A stretch of DNA of 44,678 nt from an uncultured Erysipelotrichaceae bacterium (GCA_947649125.1 CANSQL010000020.1:1-44678); one strand, 5' to 3'; shown: positions 24,629 to 33,747, counted from the first letter of the stretch. The notes: generated from the letters alone by a model not told the origin. Made by a program: numbers and translations.

Positions 24629-26518
24629 ATGAAAATGAAAAAAATATTATTGTTATTCCTTGCTTTGTGTTTAGGTATGGGTGCTTCAGTTGCGGTACAT
24701 GCAAGTGAGCCCGAAGGATTTCAATCAAATACGGAAAACGATTCACTAAACAGTGACGGGGAATATTATGAATATCCGGCTATGGACAGTGACGGAAATA
24801 TCACGATGATCAAGATGCCTGAGGTTGATCCGCAGGCAATAGAACAAGAAAAAATCGAGAATGCAGATTCTTTCGATGTTGTTTTAACGCTGGGCAATGA
24901 CGAAACGACGATCGCTTCCTTTGACAGCTATGAGGAGGCTCAGGCAGTTGTTCAAAGACGCAGGAAGCTGAGAACTTCCGGCAGTGTTGAGGTTCAGCCT
25001 AAAACCGATTATTCCAAGATCAAATACGGCGTGGTTGATTTTCGCACGAAGCCGTCTTCACAGAATACACATTATACGGAAACTTTAACGGGTTATAACG
25101 GATATATTAACGGTACTACCGGTGCAGATGCAGCTTTTTTAGGCTATTGTACAACGGACAAGAGTAAAATCAAATTTCGTATGGCAGGAGTAGAGGGATG
25201 TGTCAGTTCAAGTGATGTTATTGTACGCGATTTTGATGATGCTTATGTCGGATTCTACCGTGTCGAGAATGGTCTTTTGCTGCACTATATTCATTCAGAT
25301 GTAACTTCACCGTATTATACAAGCACGATCAATGTCGGTGTGAAACAGGATTATATGAAGTCTAATGTTGTATACTTCAGCTTTGACGGTCATTATTTCT
25401 ATACATCCTATGAAAAAATGATCGACGATTATAAGAATGATACATATGCACATTCGATCAATCCTAAAAAACCTTATTATAATTATTTTCAATATTTATC
25501 TCATCGCAGTAAAACAAGCTTTACGGCTCAGCAATTAGATGCACATACGAAAAGTGTAGTTGATTTCGGCAGTAAAATGTTAGGACTTGGTTCGGCCTTC
25601 ATTAGTAATCAGAATAAATACGGTGCAAATGCACTGCTGATGTACGGTGTTGCGGTTAATGAATCTGCGTGGGGTACAAGTAATATTGCGAATGAAAAAA
25701 ACAATATATTCGGACATAATGCGACTGACTTTAATCCGGGTGGCAATGCCAGCAAGTATAATTCCCCGGCAGACAGTGTAGAGCATCACGCACGTGATTA
25801 TGTTTCAGACGGTTATTTAGATCCAAAGGATGTCGGGGGACGTTATTACGGCGGACATTTGGGTGATAAGGGCAGCGGAATGAATGTGAAATATGCATCC
25901 GATCCTTACTGGGGTGAAAAGGCAGCGGCTATTGCGAATATTATTTCTCAGAAAAACAGTAATAAGGATTACGGAAAGTATCAAATCGGAATCGTAGAAA
26001 AAATGACGAATCTCCAGGTGAGAAAGGATGCCAAGACATCCTCTACGGCTTTGTACAGTACAAAGAATATCGGTAACTTCCCTGTATTGATTAAGAGCAA
26101 GGTAACCGGTCAAAGCGTTAACAACAATAATGTTTGGTATAAGATTCAAAGTGACCCGACATTAAATGCAGATCGAACTGCAAGTACACAGGGAACGTAT
26201 GTGTATGATTATGATAAAATGTATGGCTATGTTTCAAGTGAATATGTAAATGTACTTCCGTATAATAACGGAAGCAACAACGATAGTGATAACAACAATA
26301 CGACCAAGCCTGAGGAAACATATAAGCTCGGTGATGTGAATGGGGATAACAAGATTACTTCAATGGACTATGTAATGATTAAAAATCACATTTTGAAAAT
26401 AAGCTCCTTATCAGGCACAGGTGCAAAAGCAGCTGATGTAAATAAGGATGGTAAAATATCCTCGATGGATTATGTAATGATTAAAAATCATATTTTAGGT
26501 ATTCAATTATTAAAATAG
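24629..26518 (+). CDS. Secreted glucosaminidase with SH3-like and type I dockerin domains
   Basis: This 629-residue protein probably cleaves the glycan strands of peptidoglycan outside the cell. A signal peptide (1-26) ends VHASEP. A beta-rich region follows (about 130-290). The GH73-type glucosaminidase domain (about 300-440) holds NESAWG with the catalytic Glu345 and NNIFGHNA. An SH3-like wall-binding segment (about 450-545) contains LQVRKDAKTSSTALY and YGYVSSEYVNVLP. After a polar linker (546-563), the C-terminus is a type I dockerin with two calcium loops, DVNGDNKITSMD (569-580) and DVNKDGKISSMD (603-614), each followed by YVMIKNHIL. Dockerins bind cohesins, so the enzyme is likely to dock on a surface scaffold. 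The next gene, 15 bases away, is a possible membrane partner. Confidence 0.88.
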   Translation: MKMKKILLLFLALCLGMGASVAVHASEPEGFQSNTENDSLNSDGEYYEYPAMDSDGNITMIKMPEVDPQAIEQEKIENADSFDVVLTLGNDETTIASFDSYEEAQAVVQRRRKLRTSGSVEVQPKTDYSKIKYGVVDFRTKPSSQNTHYTETLTGYNGYINGTTGADAAFLGYCTTDKSKIKFRMAGVEGCVSSSDVIVRDFDDAYVGFYRVENGLLLHYIHSDVTSPYYTSTINVGVKQDYMKSNVVYFSFDGHYFYTSYEKMIDDYKNDTYAHSINPKKPYYNYFQYLSHRSKTSFTAQQLDAHTKSVVDFGSKMLGLGSAFISNQNKYGANALLMYGVAVNESAWGTSNIANEKNNIFGHNATDFNPGGNASKYNSPADSVEHHARDYVSDGYLDPKDVGGRYYGGHLGDKGSGMNVKYASDPYWGEKAAAIANIISQKNSNKDYGKYQIGIVEKMTNLQVRKDAKTSSTALYSTKNIGNFPVLIKSKVTGQSVNNNNVWYKIQSDPTLNADRTASTQGTYVYDYDKMYGYVSSEYVNVLPYNNGSNNDSDNNNTTKPEETYKLGDVNGDNKITSMDYVMIKNHILKISSLSGTGAKAADVNKDGKISSMDYVMIKNHILGIQLLK

Positions 26519-26533
26519 AAAGGAAACCAGCAA

Positions 26534-28063
26534 ATGAAAAAACGATTGAATCAATTAAGCATTGTTTCAATAGGATTGTTTTTGCTTACGACTTTAACGA
26601 TTAAGGCAGCCGGTGTTGCACCCGGTGCTACGTTTACCGCTACGGCGACCTGCGGAAATATTGAAGGAAGTGTTAAGGTTACTACATCAAATGCAACATT
26701 GATCAGCGGTGATAACTGGTGTGATCGCGGTAAAACATTATCGGCAAAAGCGAAAGCAGGCTCATCAGGCACAGCTACAATAACCTTTGTGACTGTAGAT
26801 GCGACTGATGTTGTGGCAATGAAGGATGCGAGCGGTGTAACCTTGGGTAGGAAAAGCGTCAGTGTGGTGAAGCCATCTACACCATCCAATAATACCGGTG
26901 GTAATACTTCAGGCGGTAACAATACACCGAGTTATAACACTCCTAATTATGAATCACCGATAACGAATCAGCAAGAAGAGGAACCAAAATCAAGCAATGC
27001 GGATTTAAAAGAACTGAGCATATCCAAGGGTGAGCTTTCACCGGAGTTTACAAGCGATAAAACAAATTATACCGTAATGCTTGAAAAGGACGTAACATCA
27101 TTGAATGTAACCGCAAAAGCCAAAGACAGTAAGGCAACTGTGAGCGGTGACGGTGAAACAGCTTTGAAGCCGGGAAACAATGAAATCACAATTACAGTTA
27201 CCGCAGAGGACGGTACGGTAAAAAAATACGTAATCAAAGCGATGGTCGATGAATCACCGGATGTATTCGTCAATTACAACGGTAAAAATTTAGGAGTTGT
27301 AAAAAACAGTGATGATGCACAGATCCCTGCCACCTTTGAAAAAACAATGGTTTCCTTAGAAGGAAAAAATGTCGAGGCATGGCACAGTAATCTTGCGAAT
27401 TTAACGATTCTATATATGATTGACGATAAAAACGAAAAGAATTTCTATTTATACGATGATACAAGTAAAATGGTTACTTCTGTCTATAAGCCAATTGCTT
27501 TATTAGGGCGTCAGGTTGCGATTATTGATGTGCCGAAAGAATTACAAACACGCATCGGCATGCGTTTTCAAGAGGTAGAGGTAGATTCCTTAAAATTCAA
27601 CGGTTGGATCTATGAGGAACCGGATTTTGAAAATTACGTACTCCTATACCTCATGGACGATAAGGGAAAAATGCACTATTATCTTTATGAGAAAAGTGAA
27701 AACTCACTGCAGCTTTACAGCAATCAGGCAGCAGTCACACAAGCAACCTATGATAAGCTCAACGAGGATATGAAGCTGAGAATGATCGTAATGCTTGCAT
27801 TAGCCGCAACAAATGTATTGACCTTATTGCTGCTGTTGATTGTATCACTGCGCAAAAGAAAAAAGAATCGAGTAAGAATTGAACCCGCAGTAAAAAATGA
27901 GCCTTCACTCAACAAGAAAAACGAAGGCATCGAGGAAGAAATTGAACCGTTCGATTCATGGAAATACGAACCGATGCCTGAAGAAACACATACGATTCAT
28001 ATGAAGCCGTATGATGAGGAACAGCATTTGTTTGATGAAATTGATGATTTTCGTCACAGGTAA
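26534..28063 (+). CDS. Membrane-anchored Ig/cadherin-like surface protein
   Basis: The 509-residue protein has a signal peptide (1-26) and an Ig- or cohesin-like beta domain (about 27-112). A Gly/Asn/Thr-rich linker follows, then a cadherin-like beta-sandwich domain (about 155-236, LKELSISKGELSPEFTSDK to KKYVIKAM). Next is a region with two copies of an LYMIDDKxEKxxYLY-type motif (about 293-307 and 371-385), then one transmembrane helix (416-438). The tail is about 70 residues, basic then acidic, and faces the cytoplasm. It is co-transcribed with the dockerin glucosaminidase. The N-terminal domain could be the receptor for that dockerin, but it is not a clear cohesin by eye. A terminator overlaps its stop codon, so ftsA starts a new unit. 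Confidence 0.7.
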   Translation: MKKRLNQLSIVSIGLFLLTTLTIKAAGVAPGATFTATATCGNIEGSVKVTTSNATLISGDNWCDRGKTLSAKAKAGSSGTATITFVTVDATDVVAMKDASGVTLGRKSVSVVKPSTPSNNTGGNTSGGNNTPSYNTPNYESPITNQQEEEPKSSNADLKELSISKGELSPEFTSDKTNYTVMLEKDVTSLNVTAKAKDSKATVSGDGETALKPGNNEITITVTAEDGTVKKYVIKAMVDESPDVFVNYNGKNLGVVKNSDDAQIPATFEKTMVSLEGKNVEAWHSNLANLTILYMIDDKNEKNFYLYDDTSKMVTSVYKPIALLGRQVAIIDVPKELQTRIGMRFQEVEVDSLKFNGWIYEEPDFENYVLLYLMDDKGKMHYYLYEKSENSLQLYSNQAAVTQATYDKLNEDMKLRMIVMLALAATNVLTLLLLLIVSLRKRKKNRVRIEPAVKNEPSLNKKNEGIEEEIEPFDSWKYEPMPEETHTIHMKPYDEEQHLFDEIDDFRHR

Positions 28064-28088
28064 TCACTAAAAATGATTACCTTTTTTT
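28059..28088 (+). terminator. Terminator after the membrane-anchored surface protein
   Basis: GGTAATCA (28059-28066) pairs with TGATTACC (28074-28081) around a 7-base loop and is followed by seven T. The stop codon of the gene is within the left arm. Confidence 0.85.
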
Positions 28089-28180
28089 CATTAAACGGGC
28101 TATGTCACCTCAGTTGATGAAAGAAAACATAAAAAAAAGCTTTCTTTTTTTATTTAGGTGTTTTTAAACTCTATAAATTA

Positions 28181-28189
28181 TGGTATTAT
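28181..28189 (+). promoter_or_regulatory. Extended -10 promoter of ftsA-ftsZ
   Basis: TGGTATTAT forms an extended -10 element 38 bases before the ftsA start. The -35 region is only T-rich, as is often seen with extended -10 promoters. Confidence 0.5.
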
Positions 28190-28227
28190 TATATAGATAA
28201 AAAGTGATGTAAGGGGGTTAATACCTT

Positions 28228-29481
28228 ATGAAGCGCAAACAAATATTCGCTGCACTTGAAATAGCGGATCATGAAGTACGACTTGTTGTCGGTGAATTTC
28301 ATGAAACGAGATTTAATATATTACGTGTTGAGCGAGTAAAAACAACCGGAATCACCAACAAGGTCGTTGTGGATGAACAAAATATCGTAGGTGCAGTGAT
28401 GAAAGCAGTTCAAAATGCCTCTACCGTATTAGGCTATAAAATAGAACGTGTTTTATTGGCAATACCGTCAATTGACGTCACTCGCTTTAATAAAAAAGTG
28501 AATGTCTTTGTCGAGGACGGAAGCAAACGTGTACGCTTATCCCATATCCAAAGCGGTATCAATGAAGCAATTTCATATAAGCCGGATGAAGATTTAGAAC
28601 TTGTAAATATCGGCTGCATCAAATACATAACCAACGGTATCACTTCAAGAAAAATGCCGTTAAATGAGGTTTGTGATGTCTTGACGATGAATATCGATCT
28701 GCTTTATGCGAATAAAGATATAGTTTATTCCTATGCACGATGCGCAGAGAAATCAGGGCTTGAGATTATCGATATCTGTTTAGATTCGTATGCGATTGCA
28801 GAGGAAGCCGCAATCTTTGAACAAACAGTGGATAAATATGTGGTCTTAATTGATTTGGAGCGACAAAATACAACACTTTCTTTATTTACGCATGGTAAAC
28901 TTGTAAACTGTGAGGTTTTAGAGGGCGGTTACGGAGATTGGCTGTCACCGTTAAAGGATAAGTACAATCTGCCGCTTGATGTCGGCTTCCGTTTAATTCA
29001 AAACACCTGTGCACTGGAGGAAAAAGAGGTCGGTGATGCGACCGTGTATATATGGTCTGAAGCAGGTACCTCTCGCCAAATCAGTGAACGTGATGTTTAT
29101 AAATGCGTTATCGATCCGATCAATGAGTGGATACAAATGATTAACGAAACATGTCAGCCGATTATTGACAGCGGCAATGTCCGCTATATTTTGACCGGTG
29201 AGGGTTTAGAGATTCAACAGATCGAAAGACTGGCAAAGGAGCTGAATGCACAATCGCAGGTATATGTTCCGCAGACCATCGGTGCACGAGATTGCGGATT
29301 GGTAACCTGTCTTGGCTTATTCTACAGTTGGAAATCACAGCTGGCAGTACGCAAGGATGAGCGAACAAGCTGTGATCAGCGTGATGTAGAAAAGGCAGTT
29401 GAAGGTGTCAATAAGCCGACAGTTGATGATGAAAGCGGCTTTACCAAAAAACTAAAGAGTATGTTGCTGAGCGACAAATAA
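28228..29481 (+). CDS. ftsA: Cell division protein FtsA, divergent
   Basis: FtsA is the actin-like protein that anchors FtsZ to the membrane and recruits the division machinery. The 417-residue protein starts with AALEIADHEVRLVVGEF, matching the usual GLDIGTSKxxxxIGE segment. It has the SHI domain region with VLLAIPS, and ends in a basic amphipathic stretch FTKKLKSMLLSDK that resembles the membrane-targeting helix. The nucleotide motifs are eroded: phosphate-2 reads LIDLERQNTTLSL without the glycines, and the adenosine motif is LTGEGLE. Identity rests on these remnants and on ftsZ 25 bases downstream. The ribosome binding site is AAGGGGG. Confidence 0.82.
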   Translation: MKRKQIFAALEIADHEVRLVVGEFHETRFNILRVERVKTTGITNKVVVDEQNIVGAVMKAVQNASTVLGYKIERVLLAIPSIDVTRFNKKVNVFVEDGSKRVRLSHIQSGINEAISYKPDEDLELVNIGCIKYITNGITSRKMPLNEVCDVLTMNIDLLYANKDIVYSYARCAEKSGLEIIDICLDSYAIAEEAAIFEQTVDKYVVLIDLERQNTTLSLFTHGKLVNCEVLEGGYGDWLSPLKDKYNLPLDVGFRLIQNTCALEEKEVGDATVYIWSEAGTSRQISERDVYKCVIDPINEWIQMINETCQPIIDSGNVRYILTGEGLEIQQIERLAKELNAQSQVYVPQTIGARDCGLVTCLGLFYSWKSQLAVRKDERTSCDQRDVEKAVEGVNKPTVDDESGFTKKLKSMLLSDK

Positions 29482-29506
29482 ATAAGAGAGCGAGGAAAGA
29501 GTAAAT

Positions 29507-30622
29507 ATGAGTGATTTACAATTTGAACAGGTGGCAAAAATTAAAGTATTCGGTATCGGCGGCGGTGGCTGTAATGCAGTAAATCGCATGGTTTCCGAAG
29601 GCGTTAAAGGTGTTGAGTTCTATGTAGCGAACACCGATCTTCAGGTACTGAATCAATCTCCGGTCGATAATAAAATCATATTAGGCAGAGAAATCACCAA
29701 GGGTCTTGGGGCCGGAGCCGATCCTGAGGTAGGACGTCGTGCCGCACAGGAAAACGAAAGCGAAATCAGAGAAGCAATCAAGGGCAGCGATATGGTATTT
29801 ATCACTGCCGGATTAGGCGGCGGAACCGGAACCGGTGCAGCTCCTTTATTTGCCAAAATTGCGAAAGAGGAAGGCGCATTGACCGTTGCGATCGTCACTA
29901 AGCCGTTTAGCTTTGAAGGTAAAAAGCGCCTATTAAGCGCAGACAGCGGATTTGCGGAACTGCGTGAATACGTAGACTCCATGATTATCGTTTCAAACAA
30001 TAACCTGATCGAGGTAATCGGCAGAAAGCCGTTGGTAGAAGCATTCCAAGCGGCAGATAATGTCCTTCGTCAGGGTGTACAAACAATTACCGATTTGATC
30101 GCTGTTCCTGCATTGATCAACTTGGATTTTGCCGATGTAAAAACAATCATGGAAAATCAGGGCAGTGCCTTGATCGGCATCGGTATGGCAGAGGGCGAAG
30201 ACAAAGCACGCGCAGCCGCAGAAAAAGCGATCCAATCACCGTTGTTGGAAGCACAGATTACCGGAGCACGCAATGCGATCGTAAATATCACCGGCGGAGA
30301 AAGCATTACCTTATTTGATGCTGAAGACGCAATGGCATTAGTCAGAGAAGCGGCAGGAAACGATATCGATGCAATTTTCGGTGTAGCGATCAATGAAAAA
30401 CTGGGCGATTCCATTATCGTCACTGTAATTGCGACAGGCTTCGATCAGCCGAAGGATAATATTATCAAGGCAGTACCGAAGGCAAATGCGACAGCCAATT
30501 TCGCTCAGCCGCAGCCTAAGCCTGTAACTGCACCTAAGCAGGTTGAGGCACCACGCTATCAGGAACCGATTATTGAAGATGACGAGGATGAAGGAACAAT
30601 TCCGCGTTTCTTTAAGCGCTAA
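29507..30622 (+). CDS. ftsZ: Cell division GTPase FtsZ
   Basis: FtsZ polymerises into the cytokinetic ring. The 371-residue protein has GIGGGGCNAVNRM at the start, NTDLQVL, the tubulin signature GGGTGTGAAP, the T7-loop segment NLDFADVKTIM and the C-terminal peptide IPRFFKR that binds FtsA. The linker before the C-terminal peptide is short, Pro/Gln-rich and then acidic. A GAGGAAAGAG site precedes the ATG. The pair ftsA-ftsZ is here apart from the mur genes and minCD, since the flanks are unrelated. Confidence 0.97.
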   Translation: MSDLQFEQVAKIKVFGIGGGGCNAVNRMVSEGVKGVEFYVANTDLQVLNQSPVDNKIILGREITKGLGAGADPEVGRRAAQENESEIREAIKGSDMVFITAGLGGGTGTGAAPLFAKIAKEEGALTVAIVTKPFSFEGKKRLLSADSGFAELREYVDSMIIVSNNNLIEVIGRKPLVEAFQAADNVLRQGVQTITDLIAVPALINLDFADVKTIMENQGSALIGIGMAEGEDKARAAAEKAIQSPLLEAQITGARNAIVNITGGESITLFDAEDAMALVREAAGNDIDAIFGVAINEKLGDSIIVTVIATGFDQPKDNIIKAVPKANATANFAQPQPKPVTAPKQVEAPRYQEPIIEDDEDEGTIPRFFKR

Positions 30623-30625
30623 ATC

Positions 30626-31078
30626 ATGAAATTTATCTATATCGATGATACCTATCTTAAAAGCTCTCCGTTTTTAGAAACGATGAAGCATCGTATGTTT
30701 TCTTTCTGTGAGCGTGAGCATATTTCTCATATTCTGCTTTCAATGCCTGATAAAAGAAACAAGGAAGCAGCTGCTTTTCTTGAACAATGTCGAAAGCGTG
30801 ACATTTCATTGATTGAAAGTCCTGCTGTTATTGACTGGGGCAACTTTCAGGGGATATTGACACCGACAGCCTTTTATATCAAGGACGGTACGATTCTGTA
30901 TCCTTACAGCGGCAGTGCATTATACGGTAACAGTACGTATAAGCAATATCAGCGTGTTTACTTTGAAATGTTTCTGACACATGATTATAATTTTAATCCT
31001 GATTCCTTAGAAAATGAATTAGGTGAATTGCTTCATGATATTCTGCATTTACATAAGAAAACGAATCACTACAATTAG
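30626..31078 (+). CDS. Small protein of unknown function coupled to ftsZ
   Basis: The 150-residue soluble protein starts 3 bases after the ftsZ stop with no ribosome binding site of its own, so it is likely to be translated by coupling. No signal peptide or membrane segment is present. The sequence runs from MKFIYIDDTYLKSSPF through SHILLSMPDKRNKEAAAFLEQCRKRDISLIES to an acidic C-terminus ending HKKTNHYN. The first part has an alternating strand/helix pattern like a small alpha/beta domain. I recognise no family. Its position suggests a division or wall role, but that is inferred from context. A terminator follows. Confidence 0.65.
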   Translation: MKFIYIDDTYLKSSPFLETMKHRMFSFCEREHISHILLSMPDKRNKEAAAFLEQCRKRDISLIESPAVIDWGNFQGILTPTAFYIKDGTILYPYSGSALYGNSTYKQYQRVYFEMFLTHDYNFNPDSLENELGELLHDILHLHKKTNHYN

Positions 31079-31103
31079 CACATGAAATCATGTGCTTTTA
31101 TTG
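31077..31103 (+). terminator. Terminator of the ftsA-ftsZ unit
   Basis: AGCACATGA (31077-31085) pairs with TCATGTGCT (31088-31096) and is followed by TTTATT. The short central AA means the innermost pairs open to form the loop. Confidence 0.7.
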
Positions 31104-31141
31104 TGCGCTTTTGTCGAAACTGACATAGGATAAATTACGGC

Positions 31142-31159
31142 TACATACGGTGTTATGTA
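31142..31159 (+). promoter_or_regulatory. Inverted repeat next to the ribosome binding site of the calcium ATPase
   Basis: TACATA (31142-31147) and TATGTA (31154-31159) form a perfect 6-base inverted repeat with a 6-base loop, ending where AAGGAGG begins. It could be an operator or a weak RNA hairpin. Confidence 0.25.
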
Positions 31160-31173
31160 AGGAGGTAACGTCT

Positions 31174-33747
31174 ATGAGCTATCGTAAAAATACCTATGAA
31201 ATATTGAAGGAATTAGGCAGTGATCCGAATAAGGGCTTAAGCAATGAAGAGGTCAGAAAAAGAAGAAATCAATACGGAACCAATGAACTGAAAAAACAGA
31301 AAAAGAAATCGTTATTTGGTATGTTTTTGGAACAGTTTCAAGACCCGATGGTCGTTATTTTAATAGTGGGTGCACTTATTTCCATCTTTCTGCAGGAATT
31401 CATTGACTCCTTTATTATTCTGTTCGTAATTGTGATGAATGCAATAATCGGAGTCATACAGGAATTTAAGGCCGAAAAAGCAATCGATGCACTGGAGAAG
31501 CTTGCTTCACCTAAGGCCTTTGTCGTTCGAAACGGCTATATCAGAGAGGTAGAGGCATCACAGCTTGTTGTCGGAGATATCGTTGATTTAGAGGTCGGGC
31601 GATATATTCCCGCCGATATGCGTTTATTGGCGAGCCGTAACTTAAAGGTAGAGGAAAGCACCTTGACCGGAGAAAGTGAAGCAGTCGAAAAGGATGCGGA
31701 ATACCTGTATCATGAGGAAATGCCGATTGCCGATCAGCGCAATATGGTTTTTATGTCTACCTATGTTACATACGGAAAAGCCAGAGGTATTGTAGTGCGG
31801 ACCGGAATGGATTCTCAGGTCGGTAAGATTGCGGCAATGCTGAGTGAATCAAAAGAGGAAATGACGCCGTTACAGGTTCGCTTGGCGCATTTATCCAAGG
31901 TTTTGGGAATTATTTGTCTGAGTGTTTGTATTGCGATGTTTGCGGTATCTCTATTACAAGGCAGAAATTTGTTTGATATGTTGCTGCTGTCTATTTCATT
32001 GGCGGTAGCTGCGATTCCCGAAGGACTTCCGGCAGTCGTTACGATCGTTTTGGCAATGGGCGTTCAAGTGATGTCGAAAAATAATGCAATCGTGCGTAAA
32101 CTTCATGCGGTGGAAACCTTAGGCTCGGTCAGTGTGATCTGCAGTGATAAAACAGGGACCTTGACACAAAATAAAATGCACGTCGTTTCTGCTTGGAATG
32201 CAGGCGGCTTCGATCATCCGGACAAAGAAATGCTGCAGGCGCTTGTGTTATGTAATAATACCGTTGTGCAAGGGAGAGAAATGCTTGGCGAACCGACGGA
32301 AACGGCACTTGTGGAATATGCACAGAAAAACGGCATTGATAAAAATGATACAGAGCTGAGCTATGTGCGGATCAATGAGCTGCCCTTTGACAGCAATCGT
32401 AAAAAGATGACGACGGTACATCAATTTCAAAATACGTATTATGCCTATACCAAGGGCGCATTGGAGCGTGTACTTGACAGCTGTTCGCACATGAAATCAG
32501 GAACACAGCTTGTAAAGCTTACGGCATATGAAAAAAATCGCATTCAAGAGGCAGCGAAAAAAATGTCATCTTCGGCATTGCGTGTATTGGCGCTCGCATA
32601 TCGACGTATGAATGATCCGCATCTCGGAGCGATCGAGAATGATATGACCTTTATCGGTCTGGTGGGCTTGATCGACCCGCCTCGTGAAGAGGCAAGGGAA
32701 GCCATCGAAACATGTCATAAGGCAGGAATCGAGGTCGCAATGATTACCGGCGATCATCCGTTGACAGCTTTGGCGATTGCCCGTCAGCTCAATATCGCAA
32801 AGGGTGAGGAACAGGTAATGACAGGCAAAGAGCTTGATGAAACAAGCGATGATAAGCTGAGTGAAAAAGTAAGGTCGATTCGTGTATTTGCGCGTGTTAC
32901 GCCCGAGCATAAGGTGCGTATCGTAGCGGCCTTTAAGCGTAATGATAAGGTCGTAGCGATGAGCGGTGACGGTGTGAATGACGCTCCTTCTTTAAAAAAT
33001 GCCGATATCGGAATTGCGATGGGTAAAAACGGTACCGATGTATGCAAGCAGGCAAGTGATATGATTCTTGCGGACGATAATTTTGCGACGATCGTTACGG
33101 CAGTCGAGGAAGGCAGAAATATTTATGCGAATATTCAAAAGGCAGTGCTCTATCTGTTGAGCTGTAACCTCGGTGAAATTATGGCTTTGTTTTTGGCAAT
33201 CGTATTGATGCCTAATGTTGCCGCAACCCTAAGTGCGATTCAGATCCTTTGGGTGAATCTTGTTACTGACGCTTTTCCGGCTTTGGCACTCGGTGTCGAT
33301 CCCAAGGATCGCTTCATTATGGAGGAAAAGCCTCGTGATGCGAAGGAAAGCTTATTCGGACACGGCGGCTTCATCTTTACGGTCTTAAACGGCATGCTGA
33401 TCGGTACGATTACCTTGGTGGCGTTCCGTTACGGACTCAATACCTCAGTGGCATGTGCACAAACAATGGCATTTATGGTCTTGTCGATATCGCAGCTGTT
33501 CCATGCATTAAATCTGCGCTCTCGTACGCATTCCTTATTTCAGGTGGGAATATTAAAGAATAAATGGCTCATATTGACGATCATATTCAGTATTCTGCTT
33601 CAGATCATGGTATCTCAGCTTCCGATTTTCCAGATGCTGTTAAAAACAGTAGCGCTTCCGTTATCCTCATGGCTCCTTGTATTCGGCTTATCCTTCAGTG
33701 TCATTTTGGTAAATGAAATCAGTAAATGGGTCGCAAAGGAGCGCTGA
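31174..33747 (+). CDS. P2A-type calcium-transporting ATPase
   Basis: This 857-residue pump probably exports calcium using ATP. The actuator motif TGES is present, the phosphorylated Asp is in SDKTGTLTQN (Asp325), and the ATP-domain motifs TGDHP and SGDGVNDAPSLKNADIG follow. The membrane residues match the calcium pumps: AAIPEGLPAV in helix 4, LSCNLGEIMALF in helix 5 (Asn and Glu of site I) and WVNLVTDAFPALALGVDP in helix 6. There are about ten helices. The ATG at 31174 has AAGGAGG before it; an earlier ATG has no site. Related family members move manganese, so calcium is likely but not certain. It seems to be a single-gene transcript. Confidence 0.92.
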   Translation: MSYRKNTYEILKELGSDPNKGLSNEEVRKRRNQYGTNELKKQKKKSLFGMFLEQFQDPMVVILIVGALISIFLQEFIDSFIILFVIVMNAIIGVIQEFKAEKAIDALEKLASPKAFVVRNGYIREVEASQLVVGDIVDLEVGRYIPADMRLLASRNLKVEESTLTGESEAVEKDAEYLYHEEMPIADQRNMVFMSTYVTYGKARGIVVRTGMDSQVGKIAAMLSESKEEMTPLQVRLAHLSKVLGIICLSVCIAMFAVSLLQGRNLFDMLLLSISLAVAAIPEGLPAVVTIVLAMGVQVMSKNNAIVRKLHAVETLGSVSVICSDKTGTLTQNKMHVVSAWNAGGFDHPDKEMLQALVLCNNTVVQGREMLGEPTETALVEYAQKNGIDKNDTELSYVRINELPFDSNRKKMTTVHQFQNTYYAYTKGALERVLDSCSHMKSGTQLVKLTAYEKNRIQEAAKKMSSSALRVLALAYRRMNDPHLGAIENDMTFIGLVGLIDPPREEAREAIETCHKAGIEVAMITGDHPLTALAIARQLNIAKGEEQVMTGKELDETSDDKLSEKVRSIRVFARVTPEHKVRIVAAFKRNDKVVAMSGDGVNDAPSLKNADIGIAMGKNGTDVCKQASDMILADDNFATIVTAVEEGRNIYANIQKAVLYLLSCNLGEIMALFLAIVLMPNVAATLSAIQILWVNLVTDAFPALALGVDPKDRFIMEEKPRDAKESLFGHGGFIFTVLNGMLIGTITLVAFRYGLNTSVACAQTMAFMVLSISQLFHALNLRSRTHSLFQVGILKNKWLILTIIFSILLQIMVSQLPIFQMLLKTVALPLSSWLLVFGLSFSVILVNEISKWVAKER

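Noticed and set aside
26551-26922. Minus-strand ORF of over 120 codons inside the anchored surface protein
   Set aside because: It is opposite a clear signal-peptide gene, has no ribosome binding site, and its Val/Ala-rich sequence is what antisense of Thr/Ala codons produces.
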